6,443 nt of DNA, taken from NCBI GenBank assembly GCA_030830245.1, contig JAURNJ010000011.1, forward strand, positions 1-6,443. The letters are read 5' to 3'. Both the position numbers and the translations under genes were made by a program. The DNA comes from Novosphingobium sp. GTDB lineage: Bacteria; Pseudomonadota; Alphaproteobacteria; Sphingomonadales; Sphingomonadaceae. Of the stretch, positions 1-6,443 are shown one piece after another. The notes under the pieces were generated by a model. That model saw nothing but the letters and a program-made list of their open reading frames with translations, searched no databases and was not told where the DNA came from. How positions within the stretch are numbered: the stretch's first letter is position 1; each line of letters starts with the position of its first letter.

Positions 1-547
1 CGGCCGCGGCACCCATGAACAGTTTCGGCGCATGGAAACGCGGCATCGAATCCTCGCCGGTTGGCGCCAGGATGATGTTCTGTTCGCGAAACACCGTGCC
101 CGAAGGCACGAGAATCCGCGTATCCTTCTGAGGCAGCAGCGCATTGACGATGTGCAGCGAATTGGTGAGCACCTGCAGGTCGAGACCGGCAAGGTGCGGG
201 CACATCTGCAGCGTCGTGGTTCCGCCGTCGATCATCACCCCTTCGCCCCTGTTGCAGAGCGTGGCGGCGGCCCTGCCGATGGTGCGCTTCTGCGCGAGGT
301 TTCGCGAGATCGAGGTATCGAACGGGGTGCCCGAAAGTTGCAGCAACGCATCTTGCGCGGCTTCATCGTCGGCGAGTTTCGCCCCGCCGTGCACGCGCAC
401 AAGCCTGCCTTCGCCTTCCAGCCGCGTCAGGTCACGCCGGATCGTTGCAGGCGATGCCTCAAGCTGTGCTTCGAGTTCGCGATAGCTGACGAATCCGGCC
501 TTGCCGGCCGCTTCCATGATGAGTTTCTCACGCTGGGTGGCGTGCAT
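1..547 (-). CDS. DeoR-family transcriptional regulator, probable rhamnose-cluster repressor (C-terminus cut by window edge)
   Basis: The first 182 residues of a DNA-binding regulator are present; family members usually have about 250-270, so roughly the last third lies beyond the left edge. Residues 5-55 form the DeoR winged helix-turn-helix, ending in the family hallmark TIRRDLTRLEGEGRLVRVHGG (starts at T35). The effector domain begins near residue 76, with the phosphosugar-pocket loop DGGTTT at 108-113 and LTNS at 127-130. The ATG at 547 is preceded by GGGAG (554-558) at six bases and follows the permease stop by one base (TGA-C-ATG), so translation is probably coupled to the permease. DeoR proteins usually repress sugar operons and are released by a phosphorylated sugar intermediate. 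Here L-rhamnulose-1-phosphate would be the natural ligand; that, and autoregulation as the last gene of the arm, are inferences from context. The family call is secure; the target and ligand are not shown by sequence. Confidence 0.93.
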   Translation of the reverse strand, partial: MHATQREKLIMEAAGKAGFVSYRELEAQLEASPATIRRDLTRLEGEGRLVRVHGGAKLADDEAAQDALLQLSGTPFDTSISRNLAQKRTIGRAAATLCNRGEGVMIDGGTTTLQMCPHLAGLDLQVLTNSLHIVNALLPQKDTRILVPSGTVFREQNIILAPTGEDSMPRFHAPKLFMGAAA

Positions 548-548
548 G

Positions 549-1793
549 TCAGGCTCCCTGCCGTTCCGCTTCCAGCTGTTCCAGCGACTTTCCCTGATTG
601 CTCGGCGCCCAGATGTAGCCGACAATCCCCGAAGCGACCAGAAAGCCCGTGAGAATCCAGGCGAGCGTCGAGAAGTCTGCGGATGCAAGCGCAGGCACGG
701 CAAGACTCCATATGCCAAGGCCGATGCGCACGACCGCGAAGGTCACGCCCTGAGCGGTGGACCGGACAGCGGTTGGGAACATTTCCGCGCTCCACAGCTG
801 GAAGAAGCTCTGGGCGCCAAAGCCGCCCGCAATGCCCATGATGACAATGTGCGCGATCACGATCTCAAGCTTGAAACCGAAGATGGCGAGCAGCGCCATG
901 CCGCCGACATGCATGATTGCCGAGATGCCGAAAAGGGTGCGCTGATCGACCTTGTCCGACAGCGTCATGAAGATTGTCAGAATGGAGAGGATGCCGACCC
1001 CGAAGTAGCTGGCGGGAAGCACGGTCGCCGCCCATTTGGGCAGGTTGTTCTGCTCGATGAGGTATGGTGTGAAGAAGCCGTTATATCCGGCCCAGAGGTT
1101 CCAGAGGCCATACATCGCAATCAGGAAGACCATCGAGCCGAGATATTTCGGGCTGAACAGCTCGAGCCAGTTGACCTTGTTCTCCTCATGCTCCTGCACA
1201 TCCTTCCAGCGGCGCGATTCCTTCATGCGCGCGCGCAGCAGCGTCAGCAGCAGAGCGAGGATCGCAAGATGCGCAAACAGCCATCTGACACCCGTTATCC
1301 CGAATGGCTCAAGGAAATACGCTGCACTCAGGACGACGACCGGGCCGAGGTACCACAGCACCTGCGCGACGCCTGAATGAGCGCCACGCCGGTTGTCGGG
1401 CGCTTCTTCCGCGATCAGCGACCAGCTGGCGGGAATGTCCGCGCCGACGGCAAGTCCGACAAGCAGGAAGCCGACGATGATCATCCACGGCGCCATCGCG
1501 AAAACCAGGAAGAGCATGCCGAAGGCGTAGAACAGCATGTCGTACTGGTAGATTGTCTTGCGGCCGAACCGGTCGCACAGGCGCCCCCCGATGAACGCGC
1601 CGATGCCGGCGGAGATGGCGTTGGCGCTGAATGCGCCGATCAAGCCGATGAATGTGTCGGTAAGGCCGTATATCTCCTTCCATAGCGCCAGCGCCACCGA
1701 TCCGGCGACAATCGAACCTGCATCGATGTAATTGGCGAGGCCGGCAAGGATGGTGTTGCGCCAGTTGTCCTTTTGGACGCTGAGGTCGCTCAT
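549..1793 (-). CDS. MFS sugar permease, probable L-rhamnose importer
   Basis: This 414-residue inner-membrane protein has about twelve hydrophobic segments, six before and six after a polar central loop at roughly 188-217 (rich in K, R, E). The MFS motif A, GGRLCDRFGRK, sits at 69-79 between segments 2 and 3. A sugar-porter-like AEMFPTAVRS lies at 336-345, and the tail SNQGKSLEQLE (398-408) resembles the PETKG..LEE ending of sugar porters. It is unrelated in appearance to the E. coli RhaT type, which belongs to another superfamily, so the rhamnose role rests on its place between the kinase and regulator genes. The ATG at 1793 overlaps the kinase stop by four bases (ATGA) and has GGAG at 1802-1805, eight bases upstream, inside the kinase coding region. 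Transport is probably proton-coupled, by family analogy. Alternative substrates such as a rhamnoside or another sugar cannot be excluded. Confidence 0.92.
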   Translation of the reverse strand: MSDLSVQKDNWRNTILAGLANYIDAGSIVAGSVALALWKEIYGLTDTFIGLIGAFSANAISAGIGAFIGGRLCDRFGRKTIYQYDMLFYAFGMLFLVFAMAPWMIIVGFLLVGLAVGADIPASWSLIAEEAPDNRRGAHSGVAQVLWYLGPVVVLSAAYFLEPFGITGVRWLFAHLAILALLLTLLRARMKESRRWKDVQEHEENKVNWLELFSPKYLGSMVFLIAMYGLWNLWAGYNGFFTPYLIEQNNLPKWAATVLPASYFGVGILSILTIFMTLSDKVDQRTLFGISAIMHVGGMALLAIFGFKLEIVIAHIVIMGIAGGFGAQSFFQLWSAEMFPTAVRSTAQGVTFAVVRIGLGIWSLAVPALASADFSTLAWILTGFLVASGIVGYIWAPSNQGKSLEQLEAERQGA

Positions 1794-3157
1794 GCGGTGT
1801 TCTCCAGGTGGGACAGCCAGCCACTCCGGTAGCTGTCGAGGTCTGCGTCGAATGGTTCGGCCGGAATGAGTGTTCCGGGTAGGGAGAGTGTTGGTTCGAC
1901 AAGGCGCAGCGCGCCAAACGACACGTCGGCCTCAGCGCTTGCGGTGAACACCTGGGTATTGGGCCTGAGTGTGGCGAGCGCGCGGACAAAGATTTCCGAG
2001 GCGGCGAACCGCCCCTCGATCAGCAGGCGCTCCTTGGCGCCGATCAGGTCAAGCGAGCAATCGGCCACCAGAGCGGCATAGAGCGCAATGGCGGCCTGGC
2101 GCTGGGATTCGCCTGACGGTTTGCCGATCCAGCCTCCCACCATGTCCGCGAAAGGGCCGCAGCCCGGCACATGGGCCGGGAGCACCATCGCACCGGTTTT
2201 CAATACCTCGGCCAATCCGTCGCTGCCGGGCCTGTCGATGCCGCCGCCGAGCGTTTCGATCTCGCGTCCGCCCATGAACCGGGCGGACGGCACGGGGCGG
2301 CCTTCGACATCGGCGTTGACAAGGCAGTCTCTCGCCTCGGGGAGCGCGGCAAGGTCCACAGGCCCGCCAGGAGAGCGCATGGCGACAAACCATGTGCCGG
2401 TTGACAGCACTGTCATTTCGCGCGCCGCCAGTCCCGGCCAGCCCCGCGCGGCGACAAGCGCAGCGTTGGAATCGTGAAGTCCTGCATGGACGCGGACAGC
2501 GGGAGAGAGACCGGTTCGTTCGGCCAGTTCGGGCCGGAGCGTCCCGACCACATCGCTCGCATGGACAATCGGCGCAAAGTCCCCCGCCCAGCCACGGCGA
2601 TTCGCAATGGGAGAGAAGTCGCTGTCACCGGGCAACCATAGGTCGGAATGGCAACCGAGACTGGTCACTTCGCTGGTGGCAGCGCCGCTCAGCAGCCAGG
2701 CCCAATACTGGGCATAAGGCATCAGGGTCACTCTATCGAGCGATCCGAGCGTGTCGAGATAATGCAGCTGCGCGCCGAAATTGAGGCCAGCAGGCAATTT
2801 GGGCGAACCCGTCAGTGCGAAGGCATCGCGCTGATCGCGATATTCGGAGAGGCAGTCCGCAGGTATTTCCCATTCGTAGTCGGGGGAAGGGAACGCAGGC
2901 GCTCCGTCGCGGATACCGGCGACCGCGGCGCCATGGGCCACCGGAATGATGGCTTCAACCGGGTGGGACGCGAATTCGGCCAAACTTTCGATCAGCCAGT
3001 CTGCCGTCGCCTTGGTGTCGAGAGGCGCATAGGGATTCGCGAGGAGCACAGCATTGGTGCGCGTGCGCCTTTCGAGGCATTGCCCCTCGCGCGACCACAG
3101 GCTGATCTTGCTCAGCGTCTTGCCGATATCGACTACTATGGCGAAGCCTTGCGGCAG
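1790..3157 (-). CDS. FGGY-family carbohydrate kinase, probable L-rhamnulose kinase
   Basis: The cytoplasmic enzyme probably phosphorylates L-rhamnulose to L-rhamnulose-1-phosphate using ATP. From the chosen start it has 455 residues. The phosphate-binding loop VVDIGKT lies at 8-14 (D10), TSLGCHSDLW at 165-174, the likely catalytic base D229 in GLHDSNAA at 227-234, and STGTW of the second ATPase-fold domain at 252-256. EGRFAASEIFVRAL at 381-394 stands where the FGGY family has its ATP-contact motif. I chose the CTG at 3157: GGGAGG lies five bases upstream, only three residues then precede the fold's first strand, and the divergent gene is not overlapped. The nearest in-frame ATG, at 3250, would add 31 residues, overlap the aldolase gene by 20 bases, place the candidate operator inside the gene, and has no clear ribosome site. 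There is no in-frame GTG or TTG between them. The kinase class is secure; the substrate is inferred from the isomerase and aldolase alongside. Confidence 0.88.
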   Translation of the reverse strand: MPQGFAIVVDIGKTLSKISLWSREGQCLERRTRTNAVLLANPYAPLDTKATADWLIESLAEFASHPVEAIIPVAHGAAVAGIRDGAPAFPSPDYEWEIPADCLSEYRDQRDAFALTGSPKLPAGLNFGAQLHYLDTLGSLDRVTLMPYAQYWAWLLSGAATSEVTSLGCHSDLWLPGDSDFSPIANRRGWAGDFAPIVHASDVVGTLRPELAERTGLSPAVRVHAGLHDSNAALVAARGWPGLAAREMTVLSTGTWFVAMRSPGGPVDLAALPEARDCLVNADVEGRPVPSARFMGGREIETLGGGIDRPGSDGLAEVLKTGAMVLPAHVPGCGPFADMVGGWIGKPSGESQRQAAIALYAALVADCSLDLIGAKERLLIEGRFAASEIFVRALATLRPNTQVFTASAEADVSFGALRLVEPTLSLPGTLIPAEPFDADLDSYRSGWLSHLENTA

Positions 3158-3162
3158 ACCTG

Positions 3163-3168
3163 CCTCCC
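3163..3168 (-). promoter_or_regulatory. Ribosome binding site of the kinase gene, ahead of a CTG start
   Basis: Read on the minus strand this is GGGAGG, followed by five bases (CAGGT) and then CTG at 3157, which opens the kinase frame just before its phosphate-binding loop. It decides the start choice. The ATG at 3170 that overlaps this site is in another frame and opens only a short shadow frame. Confidence 0.6.
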
Positions 3169-3187
3169 ATTCCCAACCAACCTGGGT

Positions 3188-3214
3188 GTGATTGCTTTCT
3201 ATCGAAAGTGATTG
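3188..3214. promoter_or_regulatory. Candidate operator in the divergent intergenic region
   Basis: Two identical GTGATTG copies lie at 3188-3194 and 3208-3214, exactly 20 bases apart, so on nearly the same face of the helix. Between and partly overlapping them is an inverted repeat, CTTTC at 3195-3199 and GAAAG at 3204-3208, with TATC between. The element is in the 73-base gap between the kinase CTG and the aldolase ATG, about 30 and 44 bases from the two starts, where one bound protein could control both arms. Some DeoR-family repressors, such as AgaR, recognise CTTTC-type repeats, so the DeoR protein encoded in this cluster is the natural candidate binder. Binding is inference. I could not assign confident -35/-10 boxes on either strand. 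Confidence 0.5.
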
Positions 3215-3219
3215 TTCTT

Positions 3220-3225
3220 GGGAAG
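3220..3225 (+). promoter_or_regulatory. Ribosome binding site of the aldolase/dehydrogenase gene
   Basis: GGGAAG lies five bases before the ATG at 3231. It favours that start over the second in-frame ATG at 3249, which has no purine-rich site at a suitable distance. Confidence 0.6.
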
Positions 3226-3230
3226 CATAA

Positions 3231-5360
3231 ATGGTAAGTCCAATTCCCATGAATGCGCCAACATCCGTGACAGGTCCGTCGATCCGCTTCGCGATTCCCC
3301 GCAACCGCTGGAACAACGCTGAAGCTTCGGGCAAATCACCCGAAGAGTTGCTGCTCTACCGCTCGAACCTGCTGGGATCGGACCTCACCGTCACGAATTT
3401 CGGCGGCGGCAACACTTCGGCGAAGCTGATGGGCACCGATCCGCTTTCCGGTGAAGAGGCAATGGTGCTTTGGGTCAAGGGCTCGGGAGGCGATCTCGGT
3501 TCGATGGCGCTCGACGGGTTTGCGACACTCTATCAGGAGCGGCTTCTCGGCCTCGAGCAGCACTACTCGGGCCCCGAAGACGACGACAAGATGGTGGGCC
3601 TCCTGCCGCATTGCACATTCAGTCTCAACGCGCGCGCCGCGTCGATCGACACACCGCTGCATTCCCTGTTGCCGTTTGCCCATGTCGACCATGTCCATCC
3701 CGATGCGATCATCGCGCTGGCCGCTTCGTCCGGGGGCGAGGCAGCAACGAAGGAAATTTGGGAAGGCCGGATTGGGTGGCTGCCCTGGCGGAGGCCCGGC
3801 TATACGCTGGGCGTCGAGCTACGCGATTACGTCGAGGCGAATCCCGGCCTTGAAGGGGTGATGCTGGCAGGCCACGGGATTATCTGCTGGGCCGACAGAG
3901 CGAAAGCCTGTTACGACCAAACCATCGCCTTCATCGCCGATGCCGCGGAATACCTGAACGCACGGCTGGCCGGGAAGGCGTCCTTTGGCGGCGCGACCAC
4001 AACCTCCTCTCGCGACCGGTCCGCTGTTGCTTGCAACCTGATGCCGCGCCTGCGAGGCCTGATGACCGGCACGCGCCGCAAGGTCGGCCATTTTTCGGAC
4101 GATGCCGAAACACTGGAATTCGTCAATTCAGCCGACTTCGAGCGGCTGGCCGGGCTAGGCACTTCCTGCCCCGATCATTTCCTGCGCACCAAGATCGCGC
4201 CGCTGACGCTCGATCCGGCGCGGCTGGAAGACGATGCCTATCTTGGCGAACAGCTTGCAGCCTACCGTGCACACTATGAAGCCTATTACCGCCGCTGCAA
4301 ACGCCCCGACTCGCCTGCCATGCGCGATGCCAATCCGGTCGTCGTGCTGGTGCCGGGCGTCGGACGCATGACCTTCGCATCCGACAAGACCACCGCCCGG
4401 CTTGCCGGCGAATTCTACGCCAACGCGATCAACGTCATGCGAGGCGCCGAGGCCATTGGCGACTACATCGCGCTGGACGAACAGGAAGCCTTCGACATCG
4501 AATACTGGTTGCTCGAAGAAGCCAAGCTACAGCGCATGCCCGCGCCCAAACCGATGGTCGGGCGCATCGCGCTGGTGACCGGCGGGGCGGGGGGTATCGG
4601 TGCGGCGACTGCGGCGCGGCTCCTGCGCGAGGGGGGCTGCGTGATGCTGGCCGACCGCGATGCCGATGCCGTCGAGGATGTGCGCGTCGGTTTCGCAGGG
4701 CAGTTCGGCAAGGACGTGATCCGCGCCGTTACCTGCGACGTCACCGACGAAGCCCAAGTTGCAGCCGCCTTCGACGCCTGCGCCCTCGAGTTTGGGGGAC
4801 TCGATATTCTCGTCGCCAATGCCGGCATCGCCTCGTCCGCACCGATCGAGGAAACCACGCTGGAGCTGTGGAACCGCAATCACGACGTGCTCAGCCAGGG
4901 CTACTTCCTCACCGCCAAGCACGCCTGGCCGCTGCTGAAGCGGATGAAGGACCAAGGCGGGGCGAGCGTCGTCTTCATCGGCTCCAAGAACGCGGTGGCG
5001 GCCGCCACCAATGCGAGCGCCTATGCCAGCGCCAAGGCTTCGGCCAACCACCTGGCGCGTTGCCTCGCGCTGGAAGGCGCACCCGACGGTATCCGTGTCA
5101 ACATTGTCAATCCCGATGCCGTCATTAAGGGATCGCGCATCTGGGACGGCGACTGGCGCAAGGAACGCGCTGCCTCCAACAGCGTAGATCCGGGCGAGGA
5201 AATCGAAGAGCATTATCGCAATCGTTCCATGCTGAAGCTCGACGTGCTGCCCGACGACATCGCCGAAGCCGCCTATTGGCTGGCGAGCGACATGTCGGCA
5301 AAATCGACTGGCAACATGATCAATGTCGATGCGGGCAATGCCCAGGCGTTTACGCGTTAG
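3231..5360 (+). CDS. rhaD: Bifunctional L-rhamnulose-1-phosphate aldolase / L-lactaldehyde dehydrogenase (short-chain dehydrogenase fusion)
   Basis: This 709-residue cytoplasmic fusion catalyses the last two pathway steps. The N-terminal half (about 25-255) is a class II aldolase: GGGNTS at 58-63 is the phosphate loop, and HVDHVHPD at 151-158 with H215 in AGHGI supplies the probable metal ligands. It splits L-rhamnulose-1-phosphate into dihydroxyacetone phosphate and L-lactaldehyde. A region at 256-440 links it to a classical short-chain dehydrogenase (442-705): TGGAGGIG at 450-457 binds the dinucleotide, D475 after the second strand suggests NAD rather than NADP, NAG is at 530-532, and S585 with Y598 and K602 (YASAK) forms the active site. 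This half oxidises L-lactaldehyde to L-lactate. The same architecture is known as RhaEW or RhaD-ADH in alphaproteobacteria, Bacillus and Chloroflexus, and the length is typical. The ATG at 3231 has GGGAAG upstream; 3249 is a weaker alternative. It is the first gene of the plus arm, with rhaI 25 bases after its stop. Confidence 0.95.
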   Translation: MVSPIPMNAPTSVTGPSIRFAIPRNRWNNAEASGKSPEELLLYRSNLLGSDLTVTNFGGGNTSAKLMGTDPLSGEEAMVLWVKGSGGDLGSMALDGFATLYQERLLGLEQHYSGPEDDDKMVGLLPHCTFSLNARAASIDTPLHSLLPFAHVDHVHPDAIIALAASSGGEAATKEIWEGRIGWLPWRRPGYTLGVELRDYVEANPGLEGVMLAGHGIICWADRAKACYDQTIAFIADAAEYLNARLAGKASFGGATTTSSRDRSAVACNLMPRLRGLMTGTRRKVGHFSDDAETLEFVNSADFERLAGLGTSCPDHFLRTKIAPLTLDPARLEDDAYLGEQLAAYRAHYEAYYRRCKRPDSPAMRDANPVVVLVPGVGRMTFASDKTTARLAGEFYANAINVMRGAEAIGDYIALDEQEAFDIEYWLLEEAKLQRMPAPKPMVGRIALVTGGAGGIGAATAARLLREGGCVMLADRDADAVEDVRVGFAGQFGKDVIRAVTCDVTDEAQVAAAFDACALEFGGLDILVANAGIASSAPIEETTLELWNRNHDVLSQGYFLTAKHAWPLLKRMKDQGGASVVFIGSKNAVAAATNASAYASAKASANHLARCLALEGAPDGIRVNIVNPDAVIKGSRIWDGDWRKERAASNSVDPGEEIEEHYRNRSMLKLDVLPDDIAEAAYWLASDMSAKSTGNMINVDAGNAQAFTR

Positions 5361-5370
5361 GGCCGGGTCG

Positions 5371-5377
5371 GGAGAGG
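5371..5377 (+). promoter_or_regulatory. Ribosome binding site of rhaI
   Basis: GGAGAGG lies eight bases before the ATG at 5386, in the 25-base gap after the aldolase/dehydrogenase stop. The gap has no hairpin or terminator, so the two genes are very likely co-transcribed. Confidence 0.65.
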
Positions 5378-5385
5378 ACGCAACG

Positions 5386-6443
5386 ATGAACCTGCCGCTA
5401 TCCGCCGAGCTCATCGCCGAGTGCAACGCCCGCGAGACCGATGCGTTGGAGGACGAATACTCTGCGCTTGGCCGCAAGCTGGAACGCGCCGGGATCGCCA
5501 TCGATGCAATCAAGGACCGCGTCGCGGGCTTTTCCGTCGCCGTGCCGAGCTGGGGCGCGGGTCGGGGCGGTACGCGCTTCGCCAAGTTCCCGCTCGCTGG
5601 CGAGCCGACCAATATCCACGAGAAGCTCGAGGATTGCGCCGTCATCAACCAGCTGTGCCGGGTGACGCCGCGCGTCTCTCCGCATTTTCCCTGGGACAAG
5701 GTGAGCGACTATACAGCCCTGCGCGAGGAGGCGGACAATCTTGGGCTAGGCTTCGACGCGGTCAATTCCAACACTTTCCAGGACCAGCCTGACCAGGCGC
5801 ACAGCTATGCGACGGGCTCGCTGTCCTCGACCGATGCGGCGACGCGGGCGCAGGCGGTTGAACACAATATCGAGTGCATCGAGATTGGCCGGAAGCTCGG
5901 CAGCCGTGACATCACTGTCTGGGTCGGCGACGGCACCAATTTCCCCGGCCAGCAGGACCTGGCGCGCTCGCTCGACCGCTATCTCGACGCCACTGCCGAA
6001 GTCTATGCAGCCCTTCCGGAGGGCTGGCGCATGCTGCTCGAACACAAGATGTTCGAGCCGGCTTTCTACTCCACCGTGATTTCCGACTGGGGCAGTTCGA
6101 TCCTCGCCGCGCAGGAGCTCGGGCCCAAGGCCAAGTGCCTGGTCGACCTTGGCCACCATGCGCCCAATGTGAATATCGAGCAGATCGTCGCCCGGCTGCA
6201 TCGTTTCGGAAAGCTCGGCGGCTTCCACTTCAACGACAGCAAGTACGGCGACGACGACCTCGATAGCGGCGCAATCAACCCGCACCAGCTGTTCCTGGTG
6301 TTCAACGAGCTGGTCGAGGCGGAGCAGAACCCGCGAGACGGCTTCGATCCCGCCTACATGATCGACCAGTCGCACAACGTCACCGATCCGATCGAATCGA
6401 TGCTGTCCTCCGCCGAGGCGATTACGCAATGTTTTGCCAAGGC
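5386..6443 (+). CDS. rhaI: L-rhamnose isomerase, Pseudomonas stutzeri type (C-terminus cut by window edge)
   Basis: The enzyme converts L-rhamnose to L-rhamnulose, the first catabolic step, in the cytoplasm. The window has 352 codons; P. stutzeri RhaI has about 430, so some 80 residues are missing on the right. The protein is a metal-dependent TIM barrel of the xylose-isomerase superfamily. Residues matching the metal ligands known from the P. stutzeri enzyme fall at the same numbers as I recall them: E219, D254, H281 and D327 for the structural metal, and H257, D289 and D291 for the catalytic metal, with S329 in IDQSH. Surrounding blocks are LLEHK (217-221), VDLGHHAPN (253-261), GGFHFNDSKYGDDD (278-291) and YMIDQSHN (324-331). 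The exact register implies few insertions or deletions and supports the ATG at 5386. Enzymes of this type often also act on other aldoses such as allose or psicose. It is distinct from the E. coli RhaA sequence type. Confidence 0.96.
   Translation, partial: MNLPLSAELIAECNARETDALEDEYSALGRKLERAGIAIDAIKDRVAGFSVAVPSWGAGRGGTRFAKFPLAGEPTNIHEKLEDCAVINQLCRVTPRVSPHFPWDKVSDYTALREEADNLGLGFDAVNSNTFQDQPDQAHSYATGSLSSTDAATRAQAVEHNIECIEIGRKLGSRDITVWVGDGTNFPGQQDLARSLDRYLDATAEVYAALPEGWRMLLEHKMFEPAFYSTVISDWGSSILAAQELGPKAKCLVDLGHHAPNVNIEQIVARLHRFGKLGGFHFNDSKYGDDDLDSGAINPHQLFLVFNELVEAEQNPRDGFDPAYMIDQSHNVTDPIESMLSSAEAITQCFAK

Noticed and set aside
32..652. 206-codon plus-strand open frame at the left edge
   Set aside because: It is antisense to the DeoR-family regulator, whose helix-turn-helix and effector loops are unmistakable on the minus strand, and it runs on past that gene into the permease end.
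501..1376. 291-codon plus-strand open frame opposite the permease gene
   Set aside because: Its product is highly polar, rich in D, E, H, R and Q, as expected from the reverse of membrane-protein codons; it has no motif, and the permease on the other strand is clear.
2163..2179. GC-rich inverted repeat CCCGGC...GCCGGG resembling a terminator stem
   Set aside because: It lies within the kinase coding region, has no T-run on either side, and encodes part of the conserved-looking HVPGCGPF stretch, so it is most likely coincidental.
3158..3230. Possible -35/-10 boxes on both strands in the divergent gap (for example TATGCT and GATAGA on the minus strand)
   Set aside because: No pair has both a reasonable -35 match and 16-18 base spacing, so I do not assign a promoter, although both arms must have one nearby.
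4527..5699. 390-codon open frame on the minus strand, antisense to the dehydrogenase half and the start of rhaI
   Set aside because: It lies wholly opposite two well-identified genes, has low-complexity composition typical of antisense frames in GC-rich DNA and shows no recognisable motif.
5746..6429. 227-codon minus-strand open frame opposite rhaI
   Set aside because: The plus strand carries every metal ligand of L-rhamnose isomerase in register; the antisense frame shows only valine- and arginine-rich shadow sequence.

Overview
The window holds most of a compact, divergently arranged gene cluster for L-rhamnose breakdown by the phosphorylated (aldolase) route. It is GC-rich, codons favour G/C in third position, and the enzyme set is one known from alphaproteobacteria: a Pseudomonas stutzeri-type isomerase, a fused aldolase/short-chain dehydrogenase and a DeoR-type regulator. 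I infer an alphaproteobacterium, perhaps a sphingomonad or Erythrobacter relative; the genus cannot be settled from this sequence alone.

Minus-strand arm, read from about 3157 down to 1: an FGGY-family sugar kinase (probable L-rhamnulose kinase), then a major facilitator superfamily (MFS) sugar permease, then a DeoR-family regulator that runs off the left edge. Kinase and permease overlap as ATGA, and permease and regulator are one base apart (TGA-C-ATG), so the three form one tightly coupled operon. Plus-strand arm, 3231 to 6443: a 709-residue fusion of L-rhamnulose-1-phosphate aldolase and lactaldehyde dehydrogenase, then, 25 bases on, L-rhamnose isomerase (rhaI), which runs off the right edge.

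Together the genes give: uptake by the permease; L-rhamnose to L-rhamnulose (isomerase); L-rhamnulose to L-rhamnulose-1-phosphate (kinase); cleavage to dihydroxyacetone phosphate and L-lactaldehyde (aldolase half); and oxidation of L-lactaldehyde to L-lactate (dehydrogenase half). The DeoR protein is the likely local repressor. Between the arms is a short, AT-richer stretch (34 G/C of 73 bases by my hand count) with a repeat-within-palindrome element that is a good operator candidate.

The most useful details are the kinase start, which appears to be a rare CTG behind a strong ribosome site rather than an ATG inside the divergent gene, and the candidate operator. I found no RNA genes, mobile elements, CRISPR arrays or convincing terminators. 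There is no gene-free stretch over 300 bases. The pathway belongs to known families, so I do not claim a new biological system.
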